50,756 nucleotides of DNA, from positions 1-50,756 of the forward strand of contig SABN01000010.1 in NCBI GenBank assembly GCA_009928955.1, read 5' to 3'. Shown here piece by piece: positions 39,643-47,350 of this stretch (position 1 is its first letter; each line of letters opens with the position of its first letter). This stretch comes from Opitutia bacterium (GTDB taxonomy: Bacteria > Verrucomicrobiota > Kiritimatiellia > CAIQIC01 > Lenti-01). A model generated the notes under the pieces. That model had not been told where the DNA came from. It did no database searches and saw only the letters and a list, made by a program, of their open reading frames with translations. The position numbers and the translations under genes were made by a program.

Positions 39643-40392
39643 ATGCCGGATCCCGCCTCCGCCCCCGCGCCCGATTCCGCGCCAGGGGCGGTTGCGTTTC
39701 CCGCCCCGCTCCCGCCCGGCCTCTATCTCGTCGGCACCCCCATCGGCAACCTGGAGGACATCACTTTGCGCGCTTTGCGCATCCTCCGCTCCGCCGCCCA
39801 CATCCTCGCCGAGGACACCCGCCACACCCGCATCCTCCTCGACCGCCACGGCATCTCCACGCCGATGATCTCCTGCCACAAGTTCAACGAACGCGCCCGC
39901 GAAGACGAAATCCTTTCCCGCATCCACGCCGGCGAAGCCCTCGCCCTCGTCACCGACGCCGGCATGCCCGGCATCTCCGATCCCGGCGCGCGCGCCGCCG
40001 ACGCCGTCCGCGCCGCCGGACTGCCCGTCACCGTCATCCCCGGCCCCTGCGCCCTCTCCGCCGCCGTCGCCCTCTGCGGAGCGGTCGAAAACCGCGGCTT
40101 CCTCTTCGACGGATTCCTCGACCACAAGACCGCCGCCCGCCGGCGCCGCCTGAAGGAACTGGCCGATTCCGCCTGCCCCGTCGTCTTCTATGAATCCACC
40201 CACCGCATCCTCAAGCTCCTCGACGAAGTCGAAGAAGAACTCGGCCCCGGCCGGAAACTCTTCATCGCCCGCGAACTCACCAAGAAGTTCGAGGAGACGA
40301 TCTCCGGCACCCCCGCCGAACTCCGCGCCCACTACGCCACCCATTCCCTCAAAGGCGAATTCGTCGTCCTCCTGCTGCCGCGGTTGCCGTAG
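39643..40392 (+). CDS. rsmI: 16S rRNA 2'-O-methyltransferase
   Basis: A 249-residue tetrapyrrole-methylase-type enzyme that methylates C1402 of 16S rRNA. Motifs are LYLVGTPIGNLEDITLRAL, LAEDTRHTRILLDRHGI, LVTDAGMPGISDPG, VIPGPCALSAAVALCG, FLDHKTAARRRRLKEL and YESTHRI. It carries a proline/alanine-rich N-terminal extension of about 20 residues. Ten nt separate it from the previous gene. Confidence 0.95.
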   Translation: MPDPASAPAPDSAPGAVAFPAPLPPGLYLVGTPIGNLEDITLRALRILRSAAHILAEDTRHTRILLDRHGISTPMISCHKFNERAREDEILSRIHAGEALALVTDAGMPGISDPGARAADAVRAAGLPVTVIPGPCALSAAVALCGAVENRGFLFDGFLDHKTAARRRRLKELADSACPVVFYESTHRILKLLDEVEEELGPGRKLFIARELTKKFEETISGTPAELRAHYATHSLKGEFVVLLLPRLP

Positions 40393-40452
40393 CCCCCCCC
40401 ATGAAAATCCGAGGCCATCCTTCGGACTTCCCCGACCTCTTGATCATTTAGT

Positions 40453-40472
40453 ATAGTATTTGCAACTACTAT
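40453..40472. promoter_or_regulatory. Candidate operator of the ArsR-like gene
   Basis: ATAGTA and TACTAT form a perfect 6-bp inverted repeat around 8 nt, 36 nt before the regulator's start and in an AT-rich patch. Autoregulation is inference. Confidence 0.4.
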
Positions 40473-40508
40473 AGTTTTAAAGCATCCTGCAAACAAAGGG
40501 CTGTCACG

Positions 40509-41108
40509 ATGCAAAACCTGAACCCGACCTTGTGGAGAACCTGCCGGATGCTGGCCGGATTGACGCGGATCAAATTGCTGCGCCAGTTGCACGACCATCC
40601 CGGTCAAAACATCGCCACGCTGGCCGACGCCCTGGGCATCAGCCGTCCCTATGCCAGCCAGGAAATGCGCCGCATTCAATCGCGCGGGCTGCTCCGGCCA
40701 ACCCATCGGGGCGCCTCCCTGGTGTACCATCCGTGCGCGGATCCACAGGTGGCGTCCGCCGCGCCTTTGCTGAAGGCGGTGCAAAACGCCCTGGATTCTC
40801 TGCCGCCCCGGCGCGACGGAGAGATGGCGGCGATCGCGGCCGGACTGGCCCACGAGCGGCGCATCGCCATGGTCAAAGCGCTCCGGCAACGCCCCAGGAC
40901 CTCCGCTCAGCTGCGTGCCGAGATTCCCATGGCCCCGTGTTCCCTTTATCTTCATCTCCACGCGCTGATCGCCAGCGGCTTTGCGCGGAAAGACAAAAAA
41001 ACGATTTCGTTCAAGACGCCGGCCCATCCGCTGGCCAAGGCCCTCGTCAAATTGCTCGATCCAGGCGTTTCCAAATCGGAGCCCTTTTCGCCTTTCCCTG
41101 CGCCATGA
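40509..41108 (+). CDS. ArsR-like regulator with two winged-helix domains
   Basis: A 199-residue DNA-binding protein. The first winged helix is RIKLLRQLHDHPGQNIATLADALGISRPYASQEMRRIQSRGLL. A second, partial winged helix appears as RRIAMVKALRQRPRTSAQLRAEIPMAPCSLYLHLHALIASGF (both given here only as positions about 20-62 and 117-158). No conserved metal-sensing cysteine pattern is seen. AAAGGG lies 8 nt before ATG. It stands upstream of aroE but has its own leader. Confidence 0.75.
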   Translation: MQNLNPTLWRTCRMLAGLTRIKLLRQLHDHPGQNIATLADALGISRPYASQEMRRIQSRGLLRPTHRGASLVYHPCADPQVASAAPLLKAVQNALDSLPPRRDGEMAAIAAGLAHERRIAMVKALRQRPRTSAQLRAEIPMAPCSLYLHLHALIASGFARKDKKTISFKTPAHPLAKALVKLLDPGVSKSEPFSPFPAP

Positions 41109-41130
41109 ATTGCGCCACAGTTTGTCCGTG

Positions 41131-42000
41131 ATGAAAAAATCTGCCTGCGCATCCTATGCCCTCCTCGGCCATCCCGTCGGCCACTCCCTGTCCCCGGCGA
41201 TGCACAACGCCGCGTTCAAGGCCCTCGGCCTGAACGCGAACTATGCCCTCCTCGACGTCCAGCCCGGCGACATCCCGCGCACCCTCGAAGACCTGCGCGC
41301 GAAGAAATTTGGCGGCGCCAACGTCACCCTCCCCCACAAGGAGGCCGCCTACCGCTTCCTCGCCGCGAAGCATGCGCTTTCCGACACCGCCCAGCTGCTG
41401 CATTCCGTCAACACCGTCGTCTTCCGCCCCGACGGCTCGCTCCTCGGCGACAACACCGATGCGCCTGGCTTCCTCGACGCGCTCAAGGAATCCTTCCGCG
41501 CCTCTCCGCGCGGCAAGCACATCCTCCTGCTGGGATGCGGCGGCGCCGGCCGCGCCCTCGCGCTCGCCTGCGCCATGGAAGGCGCCGATTCCATCCTCGT
41601 CGCCGACGTCAACCTTGCCACGCGCCGCCGCCTGCTGCTCGCGCTTCGCAAGGCCGCGCCCGGACTGCCCGTCGCCGGCGTTTCCCTCGACCGCGCGCGA
41701 ACCGCCGCACGCGACTGCGATCTGATCATCCAGGCCACGCCCGTCGGCATGAAGCCCGGCGACCCCTCGCTGCTGCCGCCCGAAGCCTTCCGCAAGGGCC
41801 AGTTCGTCTTCGACCTCATCTACATTCCCGCCGTCACGCCGCTGCTCGCCACCGCCAAGGCCGCCGGCGCCCGCACCGCCAACGGCCTCGGCATGCTCCT
41901 GCACCAAGGCGCCCGCGCCTTCCACCGCTGGACCGGACGCAAGCCGCCCGTCCCCGCCATGCGCGCCGCCCTCGAAAAAGCCCTGAAAGCCCGGAGCTGA
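41131..42000 (+). CDS. aroE: Shikimate dehydrogenase
   Basis: A 289-residue NADP-dependent enzyme of aromatic amino acid synthesis. Substrate-binding motifs are GHPVGHSLSPAMHN, NVTLPHKEAA with the catalytic lysine and GDNTDAPGF with the aspartate. The NADP loop is LGCGGAGRALALAC. The C-terminal NGLGMLLHQGARAFHRWTG is typical. The start is 22 nt after the regulator gene. Confidence 0.96.
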   Translation: MKKSACASYALLGHPVGHSLSPAMHNAAFKALGLNANYALLDVQPGDIPRTLEDLRAKKFGGANVTLPHKEAAYRFLAAKHALSDTAQLLHSVNTVVFRPDGSLLGDNTDAPGFLDALKESFRASPRGKHILLLGCGGAGRALALACAMEGADSILVADVNLATRRRLLLALRKAAPGLPVAGVSLDRARTAARDCDLIIQATPVGMKPGDPSLLPPEAFRKGQFVFDLIYIPAVTPLLATAKAAGARTANGLGMLLHQGARAFHRWTGRKPPVPAMRAALEKALKARS

Positions 42001-42002
42001 GG

Positions 42003-42833
42003 ATGCCGCTTTCCCCGGATGCCTATCTCGCTCTCTCCGCCTTCATCTTCCTCGCGGGGCTTTGCATCGGCAGCTTCCTCAACGTCTGCATCTGGCGCAT
42101 CCCGCGCGACGAATCCATCGTCTGGCCCGGCTCGCACTGCCCCGCCTGCAACCACGCCATCGCCGCATGGGACAACCTCCCGCTCCTCTCCTGGCTCGTC
42201 CTCAACGGCAAGTGCCGCCACTGCAAGGCGCCCATCTCCCCGCGCTACTTCCTCGTCGAACTCCTCACCGGCGCGCTCTTCACCGTCCTCTGGCTCGTCC
42301 ACGGCTGGACCCTCCAAACGCCCGTCTATCTCTTCTTCACCGGCGCGCTCATCCTCGGCACGTTCGTCGATTTCGACCACCTCATCCTGCCCGACCGCGT
42401 CACCCTCGGCGGCATGGCCGCCGGCCTCGTCCTCTCCTTGGCCTTCCCCGCCCTCCAAGGCCAGACCGAGCGCCTCCCCGCGCTCCTCCATTCCCTCATC
42501 GGCCTCGCCCTCGGCTACGGTCTCCTCTGGCTTGTCGCGACGATCGGCCGCCTCGTCCTCAAGCGGGAGGCCATGGGCATGGGCGACGTCAAGCTCCTCG
42601 GCGCCATCGGCGCCGGCCTCGGCTGGCCGGCCGTCCTCTTCACGATCTTCGTCTCCTCCCTCTCCGGCACCGTCCTCGGCCTCGCCCTCATCGCCGCCGG
42701 CAAAAAAGAACTCCAAAGCAAGATCCCCTACGGCCCGCACATCGCCCTCGCCGCCGTCCTCTGGATGCTCTGCGGACCCGCCTGCATCGATCTCTACCTC
42801 TCCTGGGCCGCCGCCGGCCCCCGCCTCCCATGA
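42003..42833 (+). CDS. pilD: Prepilin leader peptidase/N-methyltransferase
   Basis: A 276-residue membrane aspartic protease that cleaves and methylates type IV pilin-like precursors. GSFLNVCIWRIPRDES is the N-terminal signature. Two CxxC pairs (HCPACN, CRHCKA) form the zinc site. The two catalytic aspartates are in VDFDHLILPDR and MGMGDVKLLGAIG. It follows aroE by 2 nt and ends in an ATGA overlap with a possible start of the AI-2E gene. No pilin is in the window. Confidence 0.93.
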   Translation: MPLSPDAYLALSAFIFLAGLCIGSFLNVCIWRIPRDESIVWPGSHCPACNHAIAAWDNLPLLSWLVLNGKCRHCKAPISPRYFLVELLTGALFTVLWLVHGWTLQTPVYLFFTGALILGTFVDFDHLILPDRVTLGGMAAGLVLSLAFPALQGQTERLPALLHSLIGLALGYGLLWLVATIGRLVLKREAMGMGDVKLLGAIGAGLGWPAVLFTIFVSSLSGTVLGLALIAAGKKELQSKIPYGPHIALAAVLWMLCGPACIDLYLSWAAAGPRLP

Positions 42834-42853
42834 CTCCTCCCGGAGAACACGCC

Positions 42854-43939
42854 ATGACCCCACTCGAACCCGCCCCCCTCCGTCCGCAGCGCATCAGCGC
42901 CACCGCCCTCTCCCTCGGCCTCCTCGCCATCATCGCCATCGGCGCCGTGCTCAAGGCCGCGCAGGGCGTCGTCATCCCCCTGCTCATCGCGTGGCTCCTC
43001 AGCTATCTCCTCGCCCCCGTCGTGAACTTCCTCGTCCGCCGCCTGCGCTTTCCCGCCGTCATCGCCGTCGCCGGCGTCGTCCTCCTGCTCCTCCTCGCCT
43101 CTTGGGGCGCCGGCCTCGTCATCCACCAGCGCCTCCTCGCCTTCGCCAAATCCTTCCCTGCCTATCAGGACAAGCTCGCCGCCCTCTACGCCTATTACGG
43201 CAGCGAACTCAACATCCCCTCCGCCGTCCTCAAGGACCTCGACCTGACCGCGCAAATCGGCCCCCTCGTCGTGAAGACCTCCCGCTTCTTCATCGCCTTC
43301 ATCACCAACGCCATCCTCGTGATGATCTTCCTCGTCTTCATGCTCCTCGCCAAGCCCTACGCCAACGACAAGCTTCGCGCCGCCTTCTCCGCCGAACGCG
43401 CCGCCACCTTCATCGACCTCACCAACACCATCTCCCGCCAGATCGGCGCCTACCTCGGCGCCCTCTTCGTCATCTCCCTCGTCACCGGCCTCGTCGTCTG
43501 GGGCGTCCTCGCGTGGATGGGCGTCGAATTCGCCTTCACCTGGGGCCTCCTCGCGTTCGTCCTCAACTTCGTCCCCACTCTCGGCTCCATCGTCGCCAGC
43601 ATCCCGCCCGTCCTCATGGCCCTCGCCCAGTTCGCCCCCGACGTCTGGCCCGCCGTCGGCGTCGCCGCCGTCCTCTTGGTCATCCAGCAGACCCTCGGCA
43701 GCTTCATCGCTCCGAAGATCTACGGCGACCGCCTCAACCTCTCCCCCGTCGTCATCCTCCTCTTCCTCGTCTTCTGGGGCTGGCTCTGGGGCGTCACCGG
43801 CGCGCTCCTGGCCGTCCCCCTCGCCGCCGCCATCCAGATCGCCCTCGCGCACATCCCCGCCCTCGCCCCCCTCGCCGTCCTCATGGGCTCCGGCAAGCGC
43901 TACGCCAAGAAAAATCCCCCGCCTCCGCCCGCCCCCTGA
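42854..43939 (+). CDS. AI-2E family transporter
   Basis: A 361-residue membrane protein of the PerM/TqsA superfamily with about eight helices. The typical central segment is ISRQIGAYLGALFVISLVTGL and then FVLNFVPTLGSIVASIPPVLMAL, with LSPVVILLFLVFWGWLWGVTGALLAVP near the end. The substrate is unknown; members include autoinducer-2 exporters and Na+/H+ antiporters. The start at 42854 has GGAGAA; an ATG at 42830 is coupled to the pilD stop. Its C-terminal end is duplicated at 46040-46122. Confidence 0.9.
   Translation: MTPLEPAPLRPQRISATALSLGLLAIIAIGAVLKAAQGVVIPLLIAWLLSYLLAPVVNFLVRRLRFPAVIAVAGVVLLLLLASWGAGLVIHQRLLAFAKSFPAYQDKLAALYAYYGSELNIPSAVLKDLDLTAQIGPLVVKTSRFFIAFITNAILVMIFLVFMLLAKPYANDKLRAAFSAERAATFIDLTNTISRQIGAYLGALFVISLVTGLVVWGVLAWMGVEFAFTWGLLAFVLNFVPTLGSIVASIPPVLMALAQFAPDVWPAVGVAAVLLVIQQTLGSFIAPKIYGDRLNLSPVVILLFLVFWGWLWGVTGALLAVPLAAAIQIALAHIPALAPLAVLMGSGKRYAKKNPPPPPAP
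43835..43917 (+). repeat. Donor copy of an 83-bp duplication (end of the AI-2E gene)
   Basis: These 83 nt match 46040-46122 without gaps, with about four differences by eye. They encode QIALAHIPALAPLAVLMGSG plus KRYAKKN at the C-terminus of the transporter. Confidence 0.8.
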
Positions 43940-43981
43940 TTCCCAGTTGTATTTTTTCCGTCTTCGCTTAGCTTCCTCTCC

Positions 43982-45766
43982 ATGACCGCCAGCCCCCAAG
44001 CCCCCCTCCCCACCGACGCCTCCATCATCACCACCTACCGCTGCCCCATGAAGTGCAAGATGTGCAACATCTGGCGCTACCCCACCGACATCCCGCGCGA
44101 GATCCAGCCCAAGGAACTCGAAATCCTCCCCCCCCTCAAGTTCATCAACATCACCGGCGGCGAACCCTTCGTCCGCCGCGACCTCGACGAAATCGTCGCC
44201 CTCAGCTTCCGCAAAGCCCCCCGCGTCGTCATCTCCACCTCCGGCTACCAGGTCGACGAAATCCTCGCCCTCGCCACCCAATTCCCCGCCATCGGCATCC
44301 GCGTCAGCATCGAAGGCCTCTCCACCGTCAACGACTACCTCCGCGGCCGCGACAGCGGCTTCGACCGCGGCCTCAAGACCCTCCTCGGCCTCCGCCGCCT
44401 CGGCGTCAAGGACATCGGCTTCGGCATCACCGTCTCCAACGACAACAGCGCCGACATGCTCGAGCTCTACGAACTCTCCAAGAACCTCGACATGGAGTTC
44501 GCCACCGCCTCCTACCACAACTCCTACTATTTCCACAAAGACGACAACATCGTCACCAACCAGGACGTCGTCACCGACAACTTCTTCGAGCTCATCGACC
44601 GCCTCCTCTCCGAAAAGAGCCCCAAGAGCTGGTTCCGCGCCTTCTTCAATCTCGGCCTCATCAACTACATCCGCGGCAACCGCCGCCTCCTCCCCTGCGA
44701 AGCCGGCACCGTCAATTTCTTCATCGACCCCTACGGCGAAGTCTACCCCTGCAACGGCCTCGAGGAACGCTACTGGAAGGAAAGCTTCGGCAACATCCGC
44801 AACGCCGCCTCCTTCAACGAAATCTGGTACGGCCCCCAGGCCGACAAGGTCCGCTCCCTCGTCCGCACCTGCCCCAAGAATTGCTGGATGGTCGGCACCG
44901 CCGCCCCCGTCATGAAGAAATACATCCGCCACCCCGCCGCCTGGGTCCTCCAGCACAAGCTCCGCAGCCTCGCCGGCAAGAAGTTCGACCGCACCTCCCT
45001 CCCCGCCCCCTTCGATGTCGGCCAAGACCCCCTCCAAGGCGACCTCCGCGAAACCGGCAACGCCGCCGCCGAAACCTTCGACAACTACAGCGAATCCAAG
45101 CCCACCGACCTCGAGCGCCGCCAGCCCGTCGCCGTCCTCGCCGTCGAAACCCTCACCCCCGACGTCTTCCTCCTGCGCACCGAACGCAACGGCTTCCCCT
45201 TCGTCCCCGGCCAGAACGCCAGCCTCGGCCACCACCTCGTCTACCACAACAGCAAGGACTTCTCCATCTGCTCCGGCGTCCGCGACGACTTCCTTGAATT
45301 CATGATCAAGGAAAACAAGCGCGGCGCCATCTCCGCCAAGCTCCGCGCCCTCGCCCCCGGCGCCAAGCTCGACCTCACCGGCCCCTACGGCGAATTCTTC
45401 TACCGCGAAAACGAACCCGGCCGCCACGTCTTCCTCGCCACCGGCATCGGCATCAGCCCCTTCCTCTCCTTCCTCAAATCCCACCCCATCCCCGACTACC
45501 TCCTCATCCACGGCCTGCGCACCGCCGCCGACCTCGTCCTCGCCCCCGGCGTCGACCCCGCCCGCTACGTCAGCTGCGTCTCCCGCGAAGCCGGCGGCAC
45601 CTTCCGCGGCCGCATCACCGCCTACCTCGAAACCCTCCCCCTCCGCCCCGACGACAACTTCTACATCAGCGGAAATCCCCTCGCCGCCAAAGACCTCGAA
45701 ACCCTCCTCCTCCGCAAAGGCGTCCCCCCCGCCCGCATCCTCCGCGAGTTCTACTACGCCTACTAG
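43982..45766 (+). CDS. Radical SAM protein fused to a ferredoxin-NADP reductase-like domain
   Basis: A 594-residue fusion. Residues about 10-330 are a radical SAM enzyme: the cluster motif is CPMKCKMC (CxxxCxxC), then NITGGEPFVRRDLDE. A SPASM-like auxiliary cluster region follows with LLPCEAGTVNFFIDPYGEVY, a further PCNG and TCPKNC. Residues about 375-594 are a flavodoxin/ferredoxin reductase domain with FVPGQNASLGHH and FSICSG (FAD), LTGPYGEFFYR and HVFLATGIGISPFLSFL (NAD). The fusion could supply its own electrons. The substrate is unknown. No ribosome site is obvious before the start. Confidence 0.88.
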   Translation: MTASPQAPLPTDASIITTYRCPMKCKMCNIWRYPTDIPREIQPKELEILPPLKFINITGGEPFVRRDLDEIVALSFRKAPRVVISTSGYQVDEILALATQFPAIGIRVSIEGLSTVNDYLRGRDSGFDRGLKTLLGLRRLGVKDIGFGITVSNDNSADMLELYELSKNLDMEFATASYHNSYYFHKDDNIVTNQDVVTDNFFELIDRLLSEKSPKSWFRAFFNLGLINYIRGNRRLLPCEAGTVNFFIDPYGEVYPCNGLEERYWKESFGNIRNAASFNEIWYGPQADKVRSLVRTCPKNCWMVGTAAPVMKKYIRHPAAWVLQHKLRSLAGKKFDRTSLPAPFDVGQDPLQGDLRETGNAAAETFDNYSESKPTDLERRQPVAVLAVETLTPDVFLLRTERNGFPFVPGQNASLGHHLVYHNSKDFSICSGVRDDFLEFMIKENKRGAISAKLRALAPGAKLDLTGPYGEFFYRENEPGRHVFLATGIGISPFLSFLKSHPIPDYLLIHGLRTAADLVLAPGVDPARYVSCVSREAGGTFRGRITAYLETLPLRPDDNFYISGNPLAAKDLETLLLRKGVPPARILREFYYAY

Positions 45767-45803
45767 CCCCACGCCCCCCATGCGCCCACTCGCGCCTCGT
45801 CGG

Positions 45804-45927
45804 TTTTCCACAGTGTGGAAAAAACTTTTCCATTGTATGGAAAATTCGCGAAAATGTTTTCCGTTGTGTGGAAAAAATCGGCCAGATTTTCCACAGTGTG
45901 GAAAACTATTTTCCACACTGTGGAAAA
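45804..45927. repeat. Second cluster of five TTTTCCAC...GTGGAAAA palindromes
   Basis: Five 19-bp units at 45804-45822, 45826-45844, 45857-45875, 45887-45905 and 45909-45927. The first and fourth are TTTTCCACAGTGTGGAAAA and the fifth has C for G at the centre. The second and third keep TTTTCC/GGAAAA with altered inner bases. They lie upstream of the small secreted peptide gene, as the first cluster lies upstream of the permease gene. Confidence 0.85.
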
Positions 45928-45967
45928 CTCCCACAATAAATCCCGCCCCCCATCCGTTGGTTGTCGC

Positions 45968-46144
45968 ATGAACTCCTTCTCCCTCGCCCTCGGCACCCTC
46001 CTCCTCGCCTGCGGCCTCCTCGCCCCGCCCGCCTCCGCCCAGATCGCCCTCTCCCAGATCCCCGCCCTCGCCCCCCTCGCCGTCCTCATGGGCTCCGGCA
46101 AGCGCTCCGCCAAGAAAAATCCGCCGCCCGCGAACCGCGAATAG
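45968..46144 (+). CDS. Small secreted peptide derived from the AI-2E tail
   Basis: 58 residues: a signal peptide (SLALGTLLLACGLLAPPASA) joined to a mature part that is nearly identical to the C-terminus of the AI-2E transporter 2 kb upstream (IPALAPLAVLMGSGKR). The reading frame is the same in both copies, so the mature peptide is a duplicated coding end behind a new export signal. Expression is not proven and there is no strong ribosome site. Function is unknown. Confidence 0.55.
   Translation: MNSFSLALGTLLLACGLLAPPASAQIALSQIPALAPLAVLMGSGKRSAKKNPPPANRE
46040..46122 (+). repeat. Second copy of the 83-bp duplication
   Basis: It matches 43835-43917 without gaps and with about four differences by eye, and supplies most of the mature region of the small secreted peptide. 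Confidence 0.8.
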
Positions 46145-46147
46145 ACC

Positions 46148-46168
46148 CCCACGGGCTTGTCCCGTGGG
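46148..46168. terminator. Hairpin between convergent genes
   Basis: CCCACGGG and CCCGTGGG pair perfectly around CTTGT, four nt after the stop of the small peptide gene and 15 nt from the end of the DUF4340 gene on the other strand. GTTTT follows on the plus side. It may serve both directions. Confidence 0.55.
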
Positions 46169-46182
46169 TGAATCGGTCCGTT

Positions 46183-47331
46183 TTAGGGCGCCGCCGCCTC
46201 CCCTTGATCCGCCTCCGCCGGAACCGCCGGATCCGGAACCGGCGGCGGCGCCGGCGACGGAGATTCTTCCTCGACGGTCGGCGCGGCTTCGGGCGCGTTT
46301 TCTTCCGGCGCGGGTTCGGCCGGCGGCGCTTCCGCCTTGCGCGCCAGCGCGTCCCGCTTCACGGCCAGCGCATCGGCCAGATAGGGAGGAATGAGGAACG
46401 CCCGGCCGGCCAGTTTCTTCGCCGTCGCGGCGGGCACGGCGCCCGTCGCTGCGATCCGCACGGGCCGCCCATTGCCGCGGTCTGCCTGCGCGGCGCCGAT
46501 TTCGATCCGATAGGTCGCGTCGTCCGTCGTCGCCGCATAGGTCGCGGCATCGGCGAACGCGGCTTCGGCTTCTTCCAACGCCAGAATGTCCTCCGCGCGC
46601 AGGCCGCGCAGCGCAGCGAACGTCCGCTCGGCGGCGGCGGTCTGCACTTCTTCCCCCTCGGCCGCGTCCGCCAGCGCGAACGCGCCGTCTTCGCCGCGCT
46701 CGATCGCGACGGATTCACCTTCGCTCGCAACCTCCACCTGGCGGACGTCGGCCGGATCGATGTCCAGCAGCGCGCGGTCCCACCACTGCGCGGGATCGGC
46801 TTCGGCCCCGGGCACGTCGTCCTTGATCAGCCGGACCGGCCCCGCGTCCACCCGCACGTAGCGGCCCGGCGGCGGGCCCCAGTAGGCCTCGGTCTGGCGC
46901 GGCGCGCGCGTTTTGCCCAAGCTCAGCGTCGTCGTCCCCGCGGCATGTTCCAGCGCGATCCGCAGCGGCGCTTCGGCGCCTTCCGCCGCCAGCCCGTATT
47001 CCGCCAGGCGCTCCGCGCTTTCATCCGCGATTTGCGCGTTTTCCGTTTCGTCGAGCGCCTGGATCAGCTCGCGCAGCCGGCGGAGATCGACAGGATAGTT
47101 GTCTTTCTCCGCCACGCACCACACGCCGTCCACCTGCGCGAGACGCGTCGTGGCGGCGGCGCTTTCGAGGGCGATGGCGCGCACCGTGGCCATATCCACG
47201 CCCGGCAGCAGCCGACCGCTTGCGGCGGCCGCCGCGCCATCCGGCGCGCCGGCGCGGCGCCCGTTCCACCAAACCGCGGCGGACAACACCGCCAGCACGA
47301 TCGCCAACATCCACAGCGTTTTCTTGGACAT
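46183..47331 (-). CDS. DUF4340-type exported/anchored protein
   Basis: A 382-residue protein: one N-terminal membrane anchor (TLWMLAIVLAVLSAAVWW), a periplasmic alpha/beta repeat region and a Pro/Ala/Glu-rich C-terminal tail. The DUF4340 pattern is seen in GVWCVAEKDNYPVDLRRLRELIQAL and YWGPPPGRYVRVDAGPVRLI. Proteins of this family accompany GldG-type ABC systems, as here. AAGGAGAA precedes the start. Function in the complex is unknown. Confidence 0.8.
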   Translation of the reverse strand: MSKKTLWMLAIVLAVLSAAVWWNGRRAGAPDGAAAAASGRLLPGVDMATVRAIALESAAATTRLAQVDGVWCVAEKDNYPVDLRRLRELIQALDETENAQIADESAERLAEYGLAAEGAEAPLRIALEHAAGTTTLSLGKTRAPRQTEAYWGPPPGRYVRVDAGPVRLIKDDVPGAEADPAQWWDRALLDIDPADVRQVEVASEGESVAIERGEDGAFALADAAEGEEVQTAAAERTFAALRGLRAEDILALEEAEAAFADAATYAATTDDATYRIEIGAAQADRGNGRPVRIAATGAVPAATAKKLAGRAFLIPPYLADALAVKRDALARKAEAPPAEPAPEENAPEAAPTVEEESPSPAPPPVPDPAVPAEADQGEAAAP

Positions 47332-47350
47332 GTTCGTTCTCCTTTCCCGA

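Noticed and set aside
42794-45934. Very long open frame opposite the AI-2E and radical SAM genes
   Set aside because: Composition is almost only G, E, D, V and A, as expected for the complement of C-ending codons. The plus-strand genes have clear motifs.
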